From Nautilus pompilius (lineage: Eukaryota; Mollusca; Cephalopoda; Nautilida; Nautilidae): a stretch of 64,000 nt of DNA. Below, piece by piece: positions 1 to 13,400 of this stretch (its first letter is position 1; each line of letters opens with the position of its first letter). A model generated the notes under the pieces. It made no database searches. It was not told the DNA's origin and saw only the letters and a program-made list of their open reading frames with translations. The position numbers were made by a program, and so were the translations under genes. The stretch covers positions 1 to 64,000 of the forward strand of contig JACATO010000594.1 of assembly GCA_018389105.1 (NCBI GenBank), written 5' to 3'.

Positions 1-940
1 TTTTTATTTTCCAGATAAATTGCTAGTAATTTTTAAAATTATAAAATCTGAGATATGTCGTATATAAATGTCTCTAGAAATTTAGAATTACATGGGGAAG
101 TAGGGGCAGGCTGTTTTATCTTGTAGGGCAGCTTTTTGAGAGAGCTCGTAGTATCATTTGTACTCAGCAATTGAGAGTGGGAAATTTATCTCTTTGAAAA
201 GACAAAAAAATCCAGATGTTGCAAACCAAAATTCTAAAGCAAGCAACAAAAAAAAAAAAAAGAAGAAGGTGGTAAGACAGTACTGTTCTTAGAATTATTT
301 TAAAAGAACATTTTTACAGCTAATTTTTGTATTTCTAGATAAAAAAATACACCTGGACACTATTGCACAACCACCAGCATTCCTGTATAAACTCAACATT
401 TTAAGGAAACAGAAAAAAGTATTACCTTCAAATTTGCAAGTACATGAAGATTATGATTTTAGAAAAAAAGATGTTATATCTTTTATTACTACATTCTATA
501 TGGGAATAAACAGCAAATGTCAAACTGAAGGAATGATTTAGTCGTAAACTACACAGCTGGGAAACCAGTATCAGCTCAGTAGTTAAAAGGAAAGTGGAAA
601 CAACAAGAATAACCATATGTGTTTTATATCTAAATATGAATAAGTTTTTCCTAACAAGTTGTGCAACAACAACAAAAAAAATTACGATATAGAGTTGTTC
701 TCACACAAAAATAAAATTTTCATTTTGCACTGATTTTAATATTTGCTCTTCTGGTGCACCATAGATCTACCTGTTTAAATTTTCACATGTATATAATACA
801 AAAGATGAAATTTAAATCTTGACTGACAACTAGTATTTAATAATGAATTAAGTATTCTTTTATTGTGACAATTTTATTGAAAAAATCTTTTAAAATTCAA
901 TTTCTAAATAATACAAAAATGTATGCTACTCAATCTTTGT

Positions 941-943
<3 letters not shown>

Positions 944-976
<33 letters not shown>

Positions 977-1010
977 TGTGTGTGTGGGGGGGGGTGAGAG
1001 AGAGAGAGAG
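944..1010. repeat. Compound microsatellite (GA)n-(TG)n-Gn-(GA)n
   Basis: About 15 GA units, then TG units, a run of G, and GA again. No coding meaning. Confidence 0.95.
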
Positions 1011-1069
1011 AAAATTTCTAATAGGATTAATTAAAGCTAAAAAAGTTGTTTTCTTTTTGTACTCAAATG

Positions 1070-1075
1070 TTTATT
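1070..1075 (-). terminator. Candidate polyadenylation signal for tub
   Basis: Minus-strand AATAAA (plus tttatt) about 245 nt past the stop codon. It is the nearest obvious hexamer, but the AT-rich context makes chance matches likely and others occur further left. Confidence 0.3.
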
Positions 1076-1319
1076 TGGAACACAGTAGTTTAAGAACAAG
1101 CTGGGCATGGTACCTAAGTGTAAGTACTTCCTTTAGTGCATGTTTTAGTACAGGTGAGACTATCATACAAATACTCTAATTACTGGATGTTGGCTGTGAT
1201 GCACACAAGTTTAGAATGAAGATCACACAGTGATAAAAAACATCACTGAACAAAGTGAAAACATAGGTAGTGTCCAAACTTAATGGCTGGTTCTGTCTGT
1301 CCAATCAAGCCAGGCTTGA

Positions 1320-1453
1320 CTATTCACAGGCTAGCTTACTGTCAAAGCTGCTTAATGCAATCCCAAAAGCCTGAAGAGCACACATTGGGTATTGAAAGTC
1401 CATAGTAAAAACATCTTCTGAAACTCTGCCAAACTGCATCACAATGTAGTCAA
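1320..1453 (-). CDS. tub: tub last coding exon (tubby signature 2, stop)
   Basis: 134 nt of coding sequence behind acceptor ttttcag, phase 1 in, ending in TAG. Encodes [27 protein letters not shown], then [16 protein letters not shown] and stop. The Ala-Cys-Glu end is the usual C terminus of tubby proteins. Confidence 0.97.
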
Positions 1454-4400
1454 CTGAAAACAGAGGAAGAATTCCATGAAAATATTTAAAAAAATTATTC
1501 TTACACTTCTATTATTTTCAGAAATGTATTCATTAATTAATGAAACAAAAATAAAAAAGGAATTCACTGATGCTGAATTGTCTGGACATCACATACGAAC
1601 ACATATTTAGTATTGGCCGTAACACTTTCATCAAAACCTTATGTATGTGCCAAAACACAAATATCATTAATAACTCTGAGGTAGATATCAGTATCTACAC
1701 CACCCTCCATTAGACCAGATAATACTTAGCATCTATTGGGCATCAAATCTACTAATCTACAATTGTTTTCTGCACTTAATGTTGCAGAGCAGAAGGGATG
1801 GTGTTTTTTTTTTGTTTATTTTGGAATTATATTTGAAATAATGACCAAATTTAAAAAGGGTTCATGCAACTTTCACTTTCTTATGTTCAGAATTAACTCA
1901 ATCTCCTACCATCATTGAACACACAAACCTTTGTGTGTGGTTCGTGGTCTTACTCACATTCTGGTCTATAACAGTAATGGCCGCAAATTTAATTTCACTA
2001 CTCCACAGCACATCCTTCTCTTCATTATACAACGTGATCTGTTAAAAATTCCAGTACCCTTTAATATTTAAAGGGACAAAATTAAGTTTCTAAGTTGTAA
2101 CTTTGCTATGTAATCCACATCGCAGGTATATCCTTTGAATGGTCCCATTACTGATTGAAGCACCGTGAGCCTGCTACATCTACATTTATTTCAAAGAACA
2201 TTTTGAAGCAATTGGTACCAATATTCTCCTAATTACACAATCCTGTCTTGCAGTAGTTTTTTTTTTTTTTTACTTTGGTGCAAGAAAGGTTCAGCTTTTG
2301 TTGTTCCTATAATCCTGCATTGTCCGTTGCACTGCACCCCTATGCATAACAAATCATTTAGTTAATCAGAGCAGCTCCCAAAATAGCCTGATAACAATAA
2401 ACAAGCATATACTTGTTTATAGTTTCAAGATAAATATATTTTTCTTAGATTAAGGTCATCTAATAAATCATTTTAAAATGTGCTATACCACATAAGAAAT
2501 ATTTAAAAAACAAGCAATTGGCTCACTATTAAGCAGATCTTGTGGAGCCAGCCCGTTGTTGGACAGTCAAGAAACACAAGGCACCTAGTGTGTGGCTAGA
2601 AGGATGAACTGGATAAACAGTAAAACCATCTGCAGCTTATAAATTAAAAAAAACATCCATAATTATTTCTGAATTTTGCCTATAATCCAGAGCAGAAGTG
2701 CCTTCAAATGTGGAAAGAACCACAAAGAAGTTAAACAGCCAATGGCACAATTTAAACATGATATCATAACCAAAGCACCCTGTCCCAAAAACAGCACAAT
2801 CCTCAGCCATATTCTATAAGAATTAATAAAACTCAAGAGATTGCCAAAGATCAAATGGAAAGAATCTGCACTTTATATGCAAACAAACAATATTGAACAA
2901 ATATAGGAATCTCACTTTGTCCCATTGAATTTAGGGTCCTTTTTTATAGAGATGTCCAAAGTGAGCACATCAACATAGGTATCCATCTAACAAATATTAC
3001 CTAATTCATCATTTATAAAAAATAAAAATTCTTTTGGGGCATCCCCTAGATCAGTGATTCTCAACCCTTCCTGTCATTTACCCCCTTGGCTTGATGTATT
3101 TCGCCATTTACCCTCTTACTACCATGCAAAAAAATGTATAGCCGGCATAGAGGCACAGAAAAAAAAAAGATGATGGAACAACTTTATTATTAAGAGGAAA
3201 TTTATTTACAATCAAAAGACAACAAAAATAAATAAAATATTAACAATAAAAGGAATTTTTTCAGAACAAATTTTTGTGGGATAAAATACATGAAGTTTTG
3301 TTTTTATGATTCATAAATTTTGAATGAATATATATGATTTTATTATCAAAAAACAAAGGAATTTTAGGGGGTATAATAGATAGTACATCCTACATCAAAG
3401 GGGAATGCATCCCCCAAGGATCTACGCCCATGCTAGCCATAATTTTTCTAATACAGGATGACTAGGTATAGTGTATTACAGAATTAATACTTAATTTGCA
3501 GGTATATATTTACCCCTGGTTGAGAATCACTGCCCTAGATTATAATTTCCTCATGCCAGGTATTACTTCTCTTCAAATTGCCTTTCCGCTCCCTTTGAAG
3601 ATACTAATCTAAATTAAGGTTAAGTACAAGAAAGAAATGCTTCCCTTACCATCATTGTCATGAACAATCTGAAAATTTTTTACAGAAGCTTGTGTAACTC
3701 TTCCATGAAAATTTAATACATAGGACTGTGTTTCTGAAAAGAGAGAGACAGACACTCAGATTTTTATTTAATTAAATTCAAGTGTTTAATTATTCTGTAA
3801 ATATGAAAAGGTATGTGCGCCTTTAGTGTAAAAATGAAAACCTTTTTTTATACCCTGACTATGAAACCTGGAAACTGTAACTTACTTTCGTTCACTTATT
3901 TTTACATTATTACTCAATTCAATTGCTGCAGCAGTACTTGAAATTTTAAATACCTTTTTTCTAACAAAATGCAAAAATTTAATGATTAAGTTGTTAAAAA
4001 ATCCTTGAAATAGTAATTATATAGTATAATAACCCCAAAAGTAGATTCTATAAATAACATAACCAGTATCTTTATCACCAGTTACAAAAATCACTCCAAC
4101 AGATGTTTTCAAATGTGCGCATGTCCGACCAAACCATAGCAGTTAGAGACCCCAAATTTTGGGTGTAGGTACTTCAGGGTCTGGGGCAAGGTTTTAAGCT
4201 ACCAATCAGCCCTTTTTGGCAATGTACAGTTTTATGTCCTCACTGCTTCAATGACTTTTACTCTAAAATCTCTTCAGTGCCAGGCAAGGTTTCAAGGCCA
4301 CCAAAGGCCAGTTTTCAGAAGCCCGATAGATTACACTTAGTTCACTGCACTCATTCAAAATAAGTGACCTGGTGGCCTCAAATTATAATGAAGTTATCTC

Positions 4401-7400
4401 AGCATCAAAAATAGGTTCCAAGGATATCAGAACCTAGCCTCAAAGGCCACCTTCCAAGTAGAAGTGACCACAGATTTCAATCAGCCTTGAAGGCCATTTG
4501 AAAACCATCGACAGCAGGTTTTGATATCATTCACAGTATAACTTTGAAAATTTTCATTCCAATGATTCCAGTTATACCATCTGATATTTTCTCTAAATTC
4601 AAGAGAATACAGTTCCCTATAAAACCCAATTTTGCTATGATCATCAATAAAGCATAGGGTCAATCAGTGAAAGCTGCTGGCCCCTATTTGGATAGTCCAT
4701 ACTTTTCTCATGGACAATTGTATGTTGGATGCTCAAGAGTTGGCCAAAACCAAAATGTTTTGTTTTTCACTACAGGGGAAAACTAAAAACAGTGTCTATA
4801 AAGAATCTCCTGTGGAACAAAGTTAAATTTAAGTGTACAGAATATAGAATGTTAAGAAATATATCATTAGCATCAATTCAATGTTCAAACAAATAAAATT
4901 TCTATTTTTAAAATTGATATAAGGTTTGGTTTTTTTTATTTTAAAGCCACTTTTTTCCAGTTCAGTTCTAGGTGCTCCAGATAGTTTACAATAATTAAAA
5001 TATTGAAAATGATCAAAAAACCTTTATGAAAATTTTAAACTTAGATTCTGTATACAGAATCTATACAAATATTTAAACAAAAAAAGTGGGGAGATTTTTT
5101 TTTTTAAATTGTAGTTGATAATAGATTAACCTGAAAAAGAATTGCGATATGAAATATCTACTGTACACTGGGCTCTAAAAATACATTTCATGAAATGTGG
5201 GAGGAAGGCCAAAAAGCACCAGAGGTTTAATAGTGTTTTTGCTCAACCACAGATGCCCTTGCAGTCATCATTAGTTCAAAAACTCAAGCATGTAATTAAC
5301 TAGAACGTAGTATAAACCATAGCAACAAGCACACCATTATCTACTTACCTGTAAGGTAAATTACAATCCATAAAATAACCTTAGGGATGATAGACAAAAG
5401 CTTGTCATTATACTAAGAACAGATTCAGATGGTTCTAGAAGAAGCGTGAGCAGAGACCAACTGTAAACTGAATAGAAGTGTTTTATTACGACTACTATAC
5501 TGCCTTATCTCAGCTGCAATATGGACTGATTCCATATCTTTGGCAAGCAGAACCAGTGTCAAATATTGACTACAGCAACAATGGCAGTAAGCAAAGATCC
5601 ACTAGAACTATATGAGCAGACTGTAGTAAATCCTCTAGATTTATGTAGAAAATGCACCAATTTTTCTTCCATTATGACACTGGCATCCATATTCTACAGT
5701 ATGAGAAAGACTTACTATGAATAGCAAACTTTTAAGCCTCAAAATAAAGGTGAATCAAATAGATACTAGAACAATCACAATCTAAACAAACTTATCTTCA
5801 TAGATTCATGCATTATTCATCTTCTTATACACCAACTGGAATTAGGGTTGTTAATTTTGATATCTTGAATGGGGCCCACATAGCCATTCATGAGACAACC
5901 CAAATACTACCAACTTTAGCAGGTTCTTTAAACAAGGCAAAGATCAAATTAGCAAGTGCTACAGTTCTAAAGTTAAGTATATTATTATTTTAAAATCATT
6001 TATCAAAAATATAACTTCCCAATTTGTTTAAAGATTATTTTAATTATTGTTATACTTTCTTAGCACAAATAACCAAGTAGTAATTGTGACTTCTACACAC
6101 GAAAAATATTGTTTTAAGTGTATTGTTAAAGGAAATAAATCTAGATGCAATATTTTAAATTAGGAATTACATTTTTAAACTTACTGTTCAAAGTACTGAT
6201 TCTGACCTGTTACAATATATTTCAACTAGACAATTCTCAAGAAATATTTAGTTTTTTTATTATTATTATTATCAAGCTATAAACTGATGAAACATTTGAA
6301 CACAAAAATGCATTCATTTACTCAGTTGTAAAAGTTGAAATTCAATATTTTTATTTTTCAGAGAGTATGCATAGGTTAGGTTATACCTCTGAGTTATAAT
6401 TGCCTTTTCTTCACAAGTTACCCAGAGATATACGGATACAGATAAACAGAAAGCACACGTACTGGCCATTCCGTCCTAAATGCCCGGTGGTAGTCACAAT
6501 GGAATACTTTCCCAAACTGCAGCATGGCAGCTGTCGAACATCATCTCAGAGAATGGCAAAAATATATATCAGAGATAAATATACTGGGGGGGGGTAGAAG
6601 CAGCGCTGTTGAAATGTTTTAAAATTATTAAACCAACAACAGTTTCTAAGGTTGAAGCATTGTTTCTTGAAAGGACCATAAAAGTAATACTCTGAAACAT
6701 TAAGTAAACACTAACCAAGTAGTTATGCCCCTTATTTTTCTAACACATTAAATCATATACACATTGGAATTCCGATAATCCAGCAACTGAAAAAAAAAAA
6801 AAAAAACAATATACAGGGCGTGGCAGAAGTAACGCCCATTTTTGTAGTTTTCTACTGTATAAATTTCTATTTTTTTTTTTAGTTTTATATTATATAATTT
6901 TGTATGTATTTTACAATGTATCGTTTCTTTCTCTTTATTTCAGGAATTTTGAATAAATATGGCAATGCGGTTAACAAAGGAACAAAGAGTGAAAGTAATT
7001 CAACTTTATTACCAAAATAATAACAATGGAGCTAAAGCCGCTCGTTTGTTATCGGCAGAATTTAGCATTTGGCAAGTGCAGAGCCGAAATATCACAAGCT
7101 TAATTAGAAAGTTTGAAAGAACAGGAAGCACAAGTGATGCTCCAAGATCAGGAAGGCCAGTTTCAGCAACACGTTTAGAAAAGTATGATGAAATAAGAGA
7201 ATCATTGTTGAGCACTCCTCAAAAATCCAGTAGACATCTTTCTTCAGATTTGGGTATCAGTGATAGAAGTGTTTGTAGACTCTTAAAGAAGTTTATGATG
7301 AGACCTTACATCCCTCGCTTGTTACAAAGCTTGCATGATGGAGATGCAGATAGACGATTAGAGTTTTGTGAAATTTTCCTGAATAAAGTCAATGAAAATG

Positions 7401-10400
7401 AGACCTTACTTGATAAGATATGGTTGGTCAGATGAAGCAACCTTCAAATTGAACGGGCATATCAATCGCCATAATTGTGTGTACTGTTTGGTCCACCATT
7501 TCTTCCATGGGAATAATAGGGCCGATATTCTTTGATGGTACTGTTAATCAAGATAATTATTTACATATGCTGCAAATTGAATTCTGACTGAGGGTTGGAA
7601 ATGAGAATGATATTTACTTTCAACAGGATGCTATGCCGCCCCACTATGGGTTACGCATTCGGAAATGGTTAAATCTTAATTTTGAGCAGAGGTGGATAGG
7701 ATGACGTGGAGCAATTGAGTGGCGATCATGATCACCAGATCTAACACCACCTAACTTTTTCTTGTGGGGTGTACTGAAAGATCTTGTTTACAGGCTCAAA
7801 CCGAAAATTCCTGAATTAAAAAAAAACAATTTCTGATAAATTTTCTGAAATTAACATAAAAATGTCTCAAATGGTTTGTAGAAGTGTTGCTGGCAGGGTT
7901 CAGCATTGTATTGAACACGAAGGGGAGCATTTTGAACATTTTAATTAGTTTGTTACTCATAATAAATCATGTTGTTTTGATGAGACTATACTTATAAATT
8001 TTCTTAAACTACTGTAATTTATTTTCGTTCAATAAAAGTTAATAAATAAAAAGGGCGTTACTTTTGCCTCACCCTGTATAGAAAAAATGTGGGAGAGCAA
8101 TATTCCAAAACATTCAGATTTTTCTAATATACATCAAATATACAGAAATGTGTGTTGCTGGCAGTGTCTCAGGTCTGTGTAATGTGTCTAGTGTGTAGTG
8201 GCAGCTAGTGATGCTGTCTATCTGCTGCTTGCTATCCTCTATACCGCTGGCTAGCCGCAAGGTGAAAAGAAAGCAGGGTGTTTAAGTTTCTCCTGCCAGT
8301 ACATAACTTCTCCACAGCCAAGACTTCTGTAGTGCCTCCTCATAGGAACTGGACACCTTTCGGCTCTAGGCTAAACAACAGAGGATCTCAGAGAAACATG
8401 GGCCCTAGAGAATCACCATGCAGGCCCACCCTGGTGTTGATCTGACCATGTCCCTGCTTGGGTTATAGCACCAGTCATGGTCTAAATGGTGGGAGGGACA
8501 CTCTCTCTGAGCAGTGGAGACCTACACAGTCCAATGGTGAAATGTCAATAACAGGTGTTAAACACCTGAGCAGCTTGATTAAACAAGCCCCAATCTTTTC
8601 TTACATCATGATAGTCGAAGTCTAAGTCAAATCCATGCTGGGTCGGATGTCTCCTGGATTATCAAGCTCTGCACTGTGAGGATAGTGGGCCTCGCAGTGT
8701 TAAATAAGCCACCACTAAACTCACCCGCTAGAACTGTGGGGAAGTCTACATCAGAAAGCAACCTTATTTGAAACACCAAGATGTATGTACTACAACTGAA
8801 GCTCCAAGTACAAATGAAACAACCTAGCAGCAAAAGTGCAAATACTGTAACAAATCTTACGAGTATGCAGGGAGCTGCAAGAAACATCAGCTGTGGTGTG
8901 AGAAGAACTTGGACACAGCAGAAATCTCAACAGCTCCCAAGGCAGAGCAAGAGGATGACACTCATGTTACCAAACCTTTGCATTGCAAAAAAATGCAAAT
9001 GAGGGGTAAAGCACATTATTATCTGGAAGGGAATACAAAAAAAGTCAAGTCTTCATCAGACAGTCAAGAGATTAAGAAAACTATGCTTGATTCCAAATGA
9101 CCTACAAATTTTCATAAAAGGCAAAGAGAGAAGTAGGAGAGTTGAAGTGTGGTGCAAGGATAGGTCATCTGCTGAATCTCTACATAAGAGACTCAACCAA
9201 ATCTGTAAAGAACAGAAAGTAAACATTTTCTGCACCCTTGGCTCCGAATACAATGAATGCAGAACATCCAAAAAAAGCAGTAACCATGTTCAAAAAATCC
9301 AACTTCAGACTCAGCCTTCAGATTGTTTCCCACCACCTGCCATCAATGACTGCTCCAAAGGAACTGAGGATACATCCTCTAGACTACTGAAGATACTTCA
9401 GTGGAATACTTAATCTCTCAATAACAATCTAGATGAATTAAAACTTCTCTTACTGGATGAAAATATAGATATTGCTCTCATTTGTGAATTTAGAATAAAG
9501 GGAAGTGATGCATGGACAAAAAAAGTAAAAGGATATACTCTCACCAACTTTGCTAGACCAAAAAAGGAAGGTGGTGGTGTGTCCATTCTCACTCAATCTA
9601 AATTTGGGATCTCTAACATCTCAACTTATTACTCTGAAGCGGCTGTAAACAAGAACTTCTCCTTACATGTAACATCACTCTATGCTCATGAAGGATGCAA
9701 GAATATCAGCTCTGAGCTCAACAGCTTGGGCAATATCAAACACTCATTTTTTGTAGGAGACTTCTATGCTAAAAACTCCCTGTGAGGAAGCAGCAAAAAT
9801 GATGCATCAGGAAACTGTCTCCAAGAATGGATCCACAACCACGACATTGTTGCATTAAATGGCAATGAGCACACTTACCAAAACCACTACAGTGGACAGA
9901 CAGACACTATTGATATTACAATGGCCAGCCCTGATAATACTGCACGAATAGTCAAATGCAAGGTTCTGGACATGCCCTGCTAATGCATCAAGATGGAATA
10001 TCAGAAAGACAGACAGACCACTTTTTAAGATCCTAGTGGGATGTAACATATCCAGCAACTACAATGCACCGCAACAAGAGGATACCACCAAACTTGCTCA
10101 GATTATCACTACATGTATAACTGATGCAGCAAAAATGAGCTACCCCCTGACCAAAGCTCACAAGAGACCTCCAACCCCATGGTGGACCAAGGATATCATC
10201 TCAGATAAAAGGGCAAAATGCAAAGCCAGGCATAAATGGAAAATAATCAGAAGGATATCAGACAAGATAGAATACAAAAGACAACAGGAAAAGGTGAAAA
10301 GGAATATTAAGCTGTCCAAGAGGCTTTCATGGAGGAATTTTATTGGATCCTTGAACAAAGGCACTCCAAGAATAATATGGAAAAAAATCAAAGCTACCAA

Positions 10401-13400
10401 TCAAAATTCCAAAGATGATCAACCTGCAATTTGTCAGAAAGGCCAGATAATTACTGACCTTAAGGAACAGGCCCATCTCTTTGGTGTTCACTACTCATCA
10501 AAATGCCACACAGGACACAACCAACCTATAATGGATGTCTATTCAATGAGGTAGACAAACTTGTAGTAAACAACATCAATCTGCTATATCAATGTGAGGA
10601 TGAATGTGATGTACTCTCTTTACCATGCAAGAGCTACAGATGGCCATGGGTGAACTTACTCAGCACCTGGTCCAGACAAGATTCATAACTAAATGCTTAT
10701 AGACATGCCACCAAATGGGAGAACTGCCATTCTAAATCTTTTCAATCAAATTTGGACAAGTGGTGAATATCCATCAATATGGAAGTCGAGTCAGATAATT
10801 CCACTGCTGAAACCTAATAAAGACAAACAAATTATCAAATCTTACCTACCTGTGGTCTTACTTCCTGCCTTGGAAAGCTTATGGAAAAGTTTATCAGTAT
10901 GAGACTCGCATGGAGACTCCATAACGACAAGACCCTACGTAGATCCCAGTGTGATTTTCATCCCAAATCAGGCACCATAGATGCTCTACTTCAACTAACT
11001 GAAAAGTGCCATGACGCCTTACACAACAAGGAATACACCATAGTGGTTTTCATATATGGAGGGAACCTTTGACAAAGTGTGGTGGGATTGTATCATTATC
11101 AAGACAGCAGAAATTGGCATATCTGGCAGACTCCTAAAACTGCTAAGAAGTTTGAGTGACTGCACTATTCAAACCAAAATAGTAAATGAAATTTCAGAAA
11201 AATTCAAGATCAACACAGGAACTCCACAGGGGAGGGGGGGGGTCTCAGCCAGCTGGTACTCAATATCATGATGTATGACATTCTGTCTGTTGTTCCTGAA
11301 TCTTGTCAACAAATCACCTACGCAGACAATGGTACAATCTTCATAACTCACAAAAATCTTGATTATGCAGTATCACAACTCAAAATATGCATGAAGGCCA
11401 TAGACAGGTGGGCAAAGAAGTGGAAGTTGAAAGTCTCCAAGGAAAAATCAGAATACACAGTAATTATGAAAAAGAGAAAGCACTCTCTGACATTAGACAA
11501 TCTTGGCATACAGCTGGATGGCAAAAGGATTAAATACAACAAGAACCCAATGATCCTAGGTCTCACTTTAAACCATAGTCTCACCTGGTCAGTGCATATG
11601 GACCAACTTGGTGAAGTTTGCACCAGATGACTATCTCATGAAAACCATCACTTCACAAGAGTGGGTGCAGACTTCACTACTTTAAGATCATTTTACCTCA
11701 TCTATGTGAGAAGCAAGAAGTCCTATGCTATGGAGATATGGTCATCATGCAGCAAAGCACAAGTAAAAAGACTGTCAGGTATTCAAGACTCAGCTCTTCG
11801 GTTCATCACAGGAGTTCTCAGAACAACCTCAGTAGCGGCATTAGAAATTGAAACTGACATTCCTCCTCTGAACTTATATATAGAATCAGTGATTCTAAAA
11901 AGGCAACTTAGCCGTCATTTCATGCCCAGAGACTCCTAAGGGTACCTGAAGAAAAAACGTTCCCCCTCACTCATCTATGCAAGGACTTCAAAAATCCTAA
12001 AGTCAAGAGGTATCTGCCTCTCAGACAGAAGCAGTGTTTAATTCCACTCACTAACAATCCAGAACGAAGTTTCTCCATGGAAGTGGTCACCATCTGAGAT
12101 AAAGACATCACTGCCAAGTGATGCAAGCAAGTCAGATATTTCCGCCAAGCTCCAGCAGCTTTCATTAGTGATGATCCAAGATCAATACTCCTCCAGCACT
12201 CCAATCTACACAGATGGGTCACTGGATCCCACTACTGGTATGGCTGGTGCAGGCATCCATATTCCATCAGAGAAACTTAACATCATTCTCCCTCTGCCAA
12301 AATGTTCAATACTATGTGCAGAATTGTGGGCTATAGAGAGAACAGTCCAGGAAACTTCAACCATATCCAAAGATGACACCTCAGAATCATTTGTCATTCT
12401 ATCTGATTCCAAGTCCTCTCTACGATCTTTGCAGTCATACAAACCTTCTGAGTATTCCCACCAAACTCAAGCTATTCATGACGCTATTAACACACGTTCT
12501 GCCCAAATTGCTCTCCAATGGGTTCCCAGCCATGTGGGCATACAGGGTAACGAAAGCACAGATGCACTTGCAAAACTCGCTGCAGAAAATGGACCAGTCA
12601 ATAAAACCATTGGAACAGTGGCACCCCAACAATGTGACATCAGAAATTCCAAAAACATCTGCACTAAGAGATGGGCAGGTGACTCCAAAGGTTGAAAATA
12701 CTTCAATGTACAAAAGCAGCCTAATACCATCAGATACAAGTCTCAGCAGAAAAGATCAACTCTTTCAAGGATACGACTGCACCACTTTCCTTGTCAAAGC
12801 TGCCTAGCTAGGTTTAAACTAGCTGAGGACCCAACTTGCCAACTTTGTGGAAGTGAGGAAGAGGATCTTGAACACATTCTATTTCATTGTGATGAGTTTA
12901 GTGACATCAGGCGATTTGACATCAATGCTAGTTTAGCAGACCTGTTAGAAACCAGAAATGGTGAATGGTTCAACATCATCCAGATTGTCAACAAAAAAAG
13001 GAAGAAAGAAAGAATCCGTGCCAGGGTCATGTTGCCAGGTGCATAGCACTACCCATAACATAATATACAGAAATTAAGAATATCTGGCTGTGTCTGTTCA
13101 AAACAAAACCAACTTTTAAAACAGCGCAGCAACCAGCCAGCACAGCATGCTCGCAACTGCAATGCTGTGTGTTGGTGGCCTTGATCTTCAGTCTAATAAT
13201 AGCCACATCAGTTAGTCATCGATCTACATGCACTAGAGTGAACGCATGTTTAGTGCACTCTGGAAATTTGTCGCAAGATGAACAACAAAGGATCTTGAAG
13301 AGCAACATGTTTGTGTGAAATTCTGTTTCAAATTGGGAAAAACTTTTACAGAGACTTTTCTAATGTTGTAACAGGCCTATGGGGAGGATTGTTTGAGCCG

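Larger units (their letters stand above)
1..1319 (-). other. 3' UTR and downstream flank of tub
   Basis: AT-rich sequence downstream of the tub stop codon. No exon, RNA gene or transposon recognised apart from the microsatellite at 944-1010. The 3' UTR end is not determinable by eye; several minus-strand AATAAA words occur. Confidence 0.6.
8150..13061 (+). mobile_element. I/jockey-type non-LTR retrotransposon, near full length, 4.9 kb
   Basis: Flanked by a 13-bp direct repeat aatatacagaaat (8137-8149 and 13062-13074), which fits target-primed insertion. In order: 5' region, a zinc-finger-like stretch, an AP-endonuclease domain, reverse transcriptase, RNase H and a C-terminal Cys/His motif, with a stop at 13046 only 15 bp before the 3' end. 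RNase H behind the RT places it near the I-group of elements rather than RTE or CR1. Many stops and frameshifts show it is dead. Antisense to tub. Confidence 0.88.

Noticed and set aside
6400..6600. 65-codon plus-strand frame as a small gene
   Set aside because: No conserved motif, no splice or promoter context, and it lies inside a tub intron.
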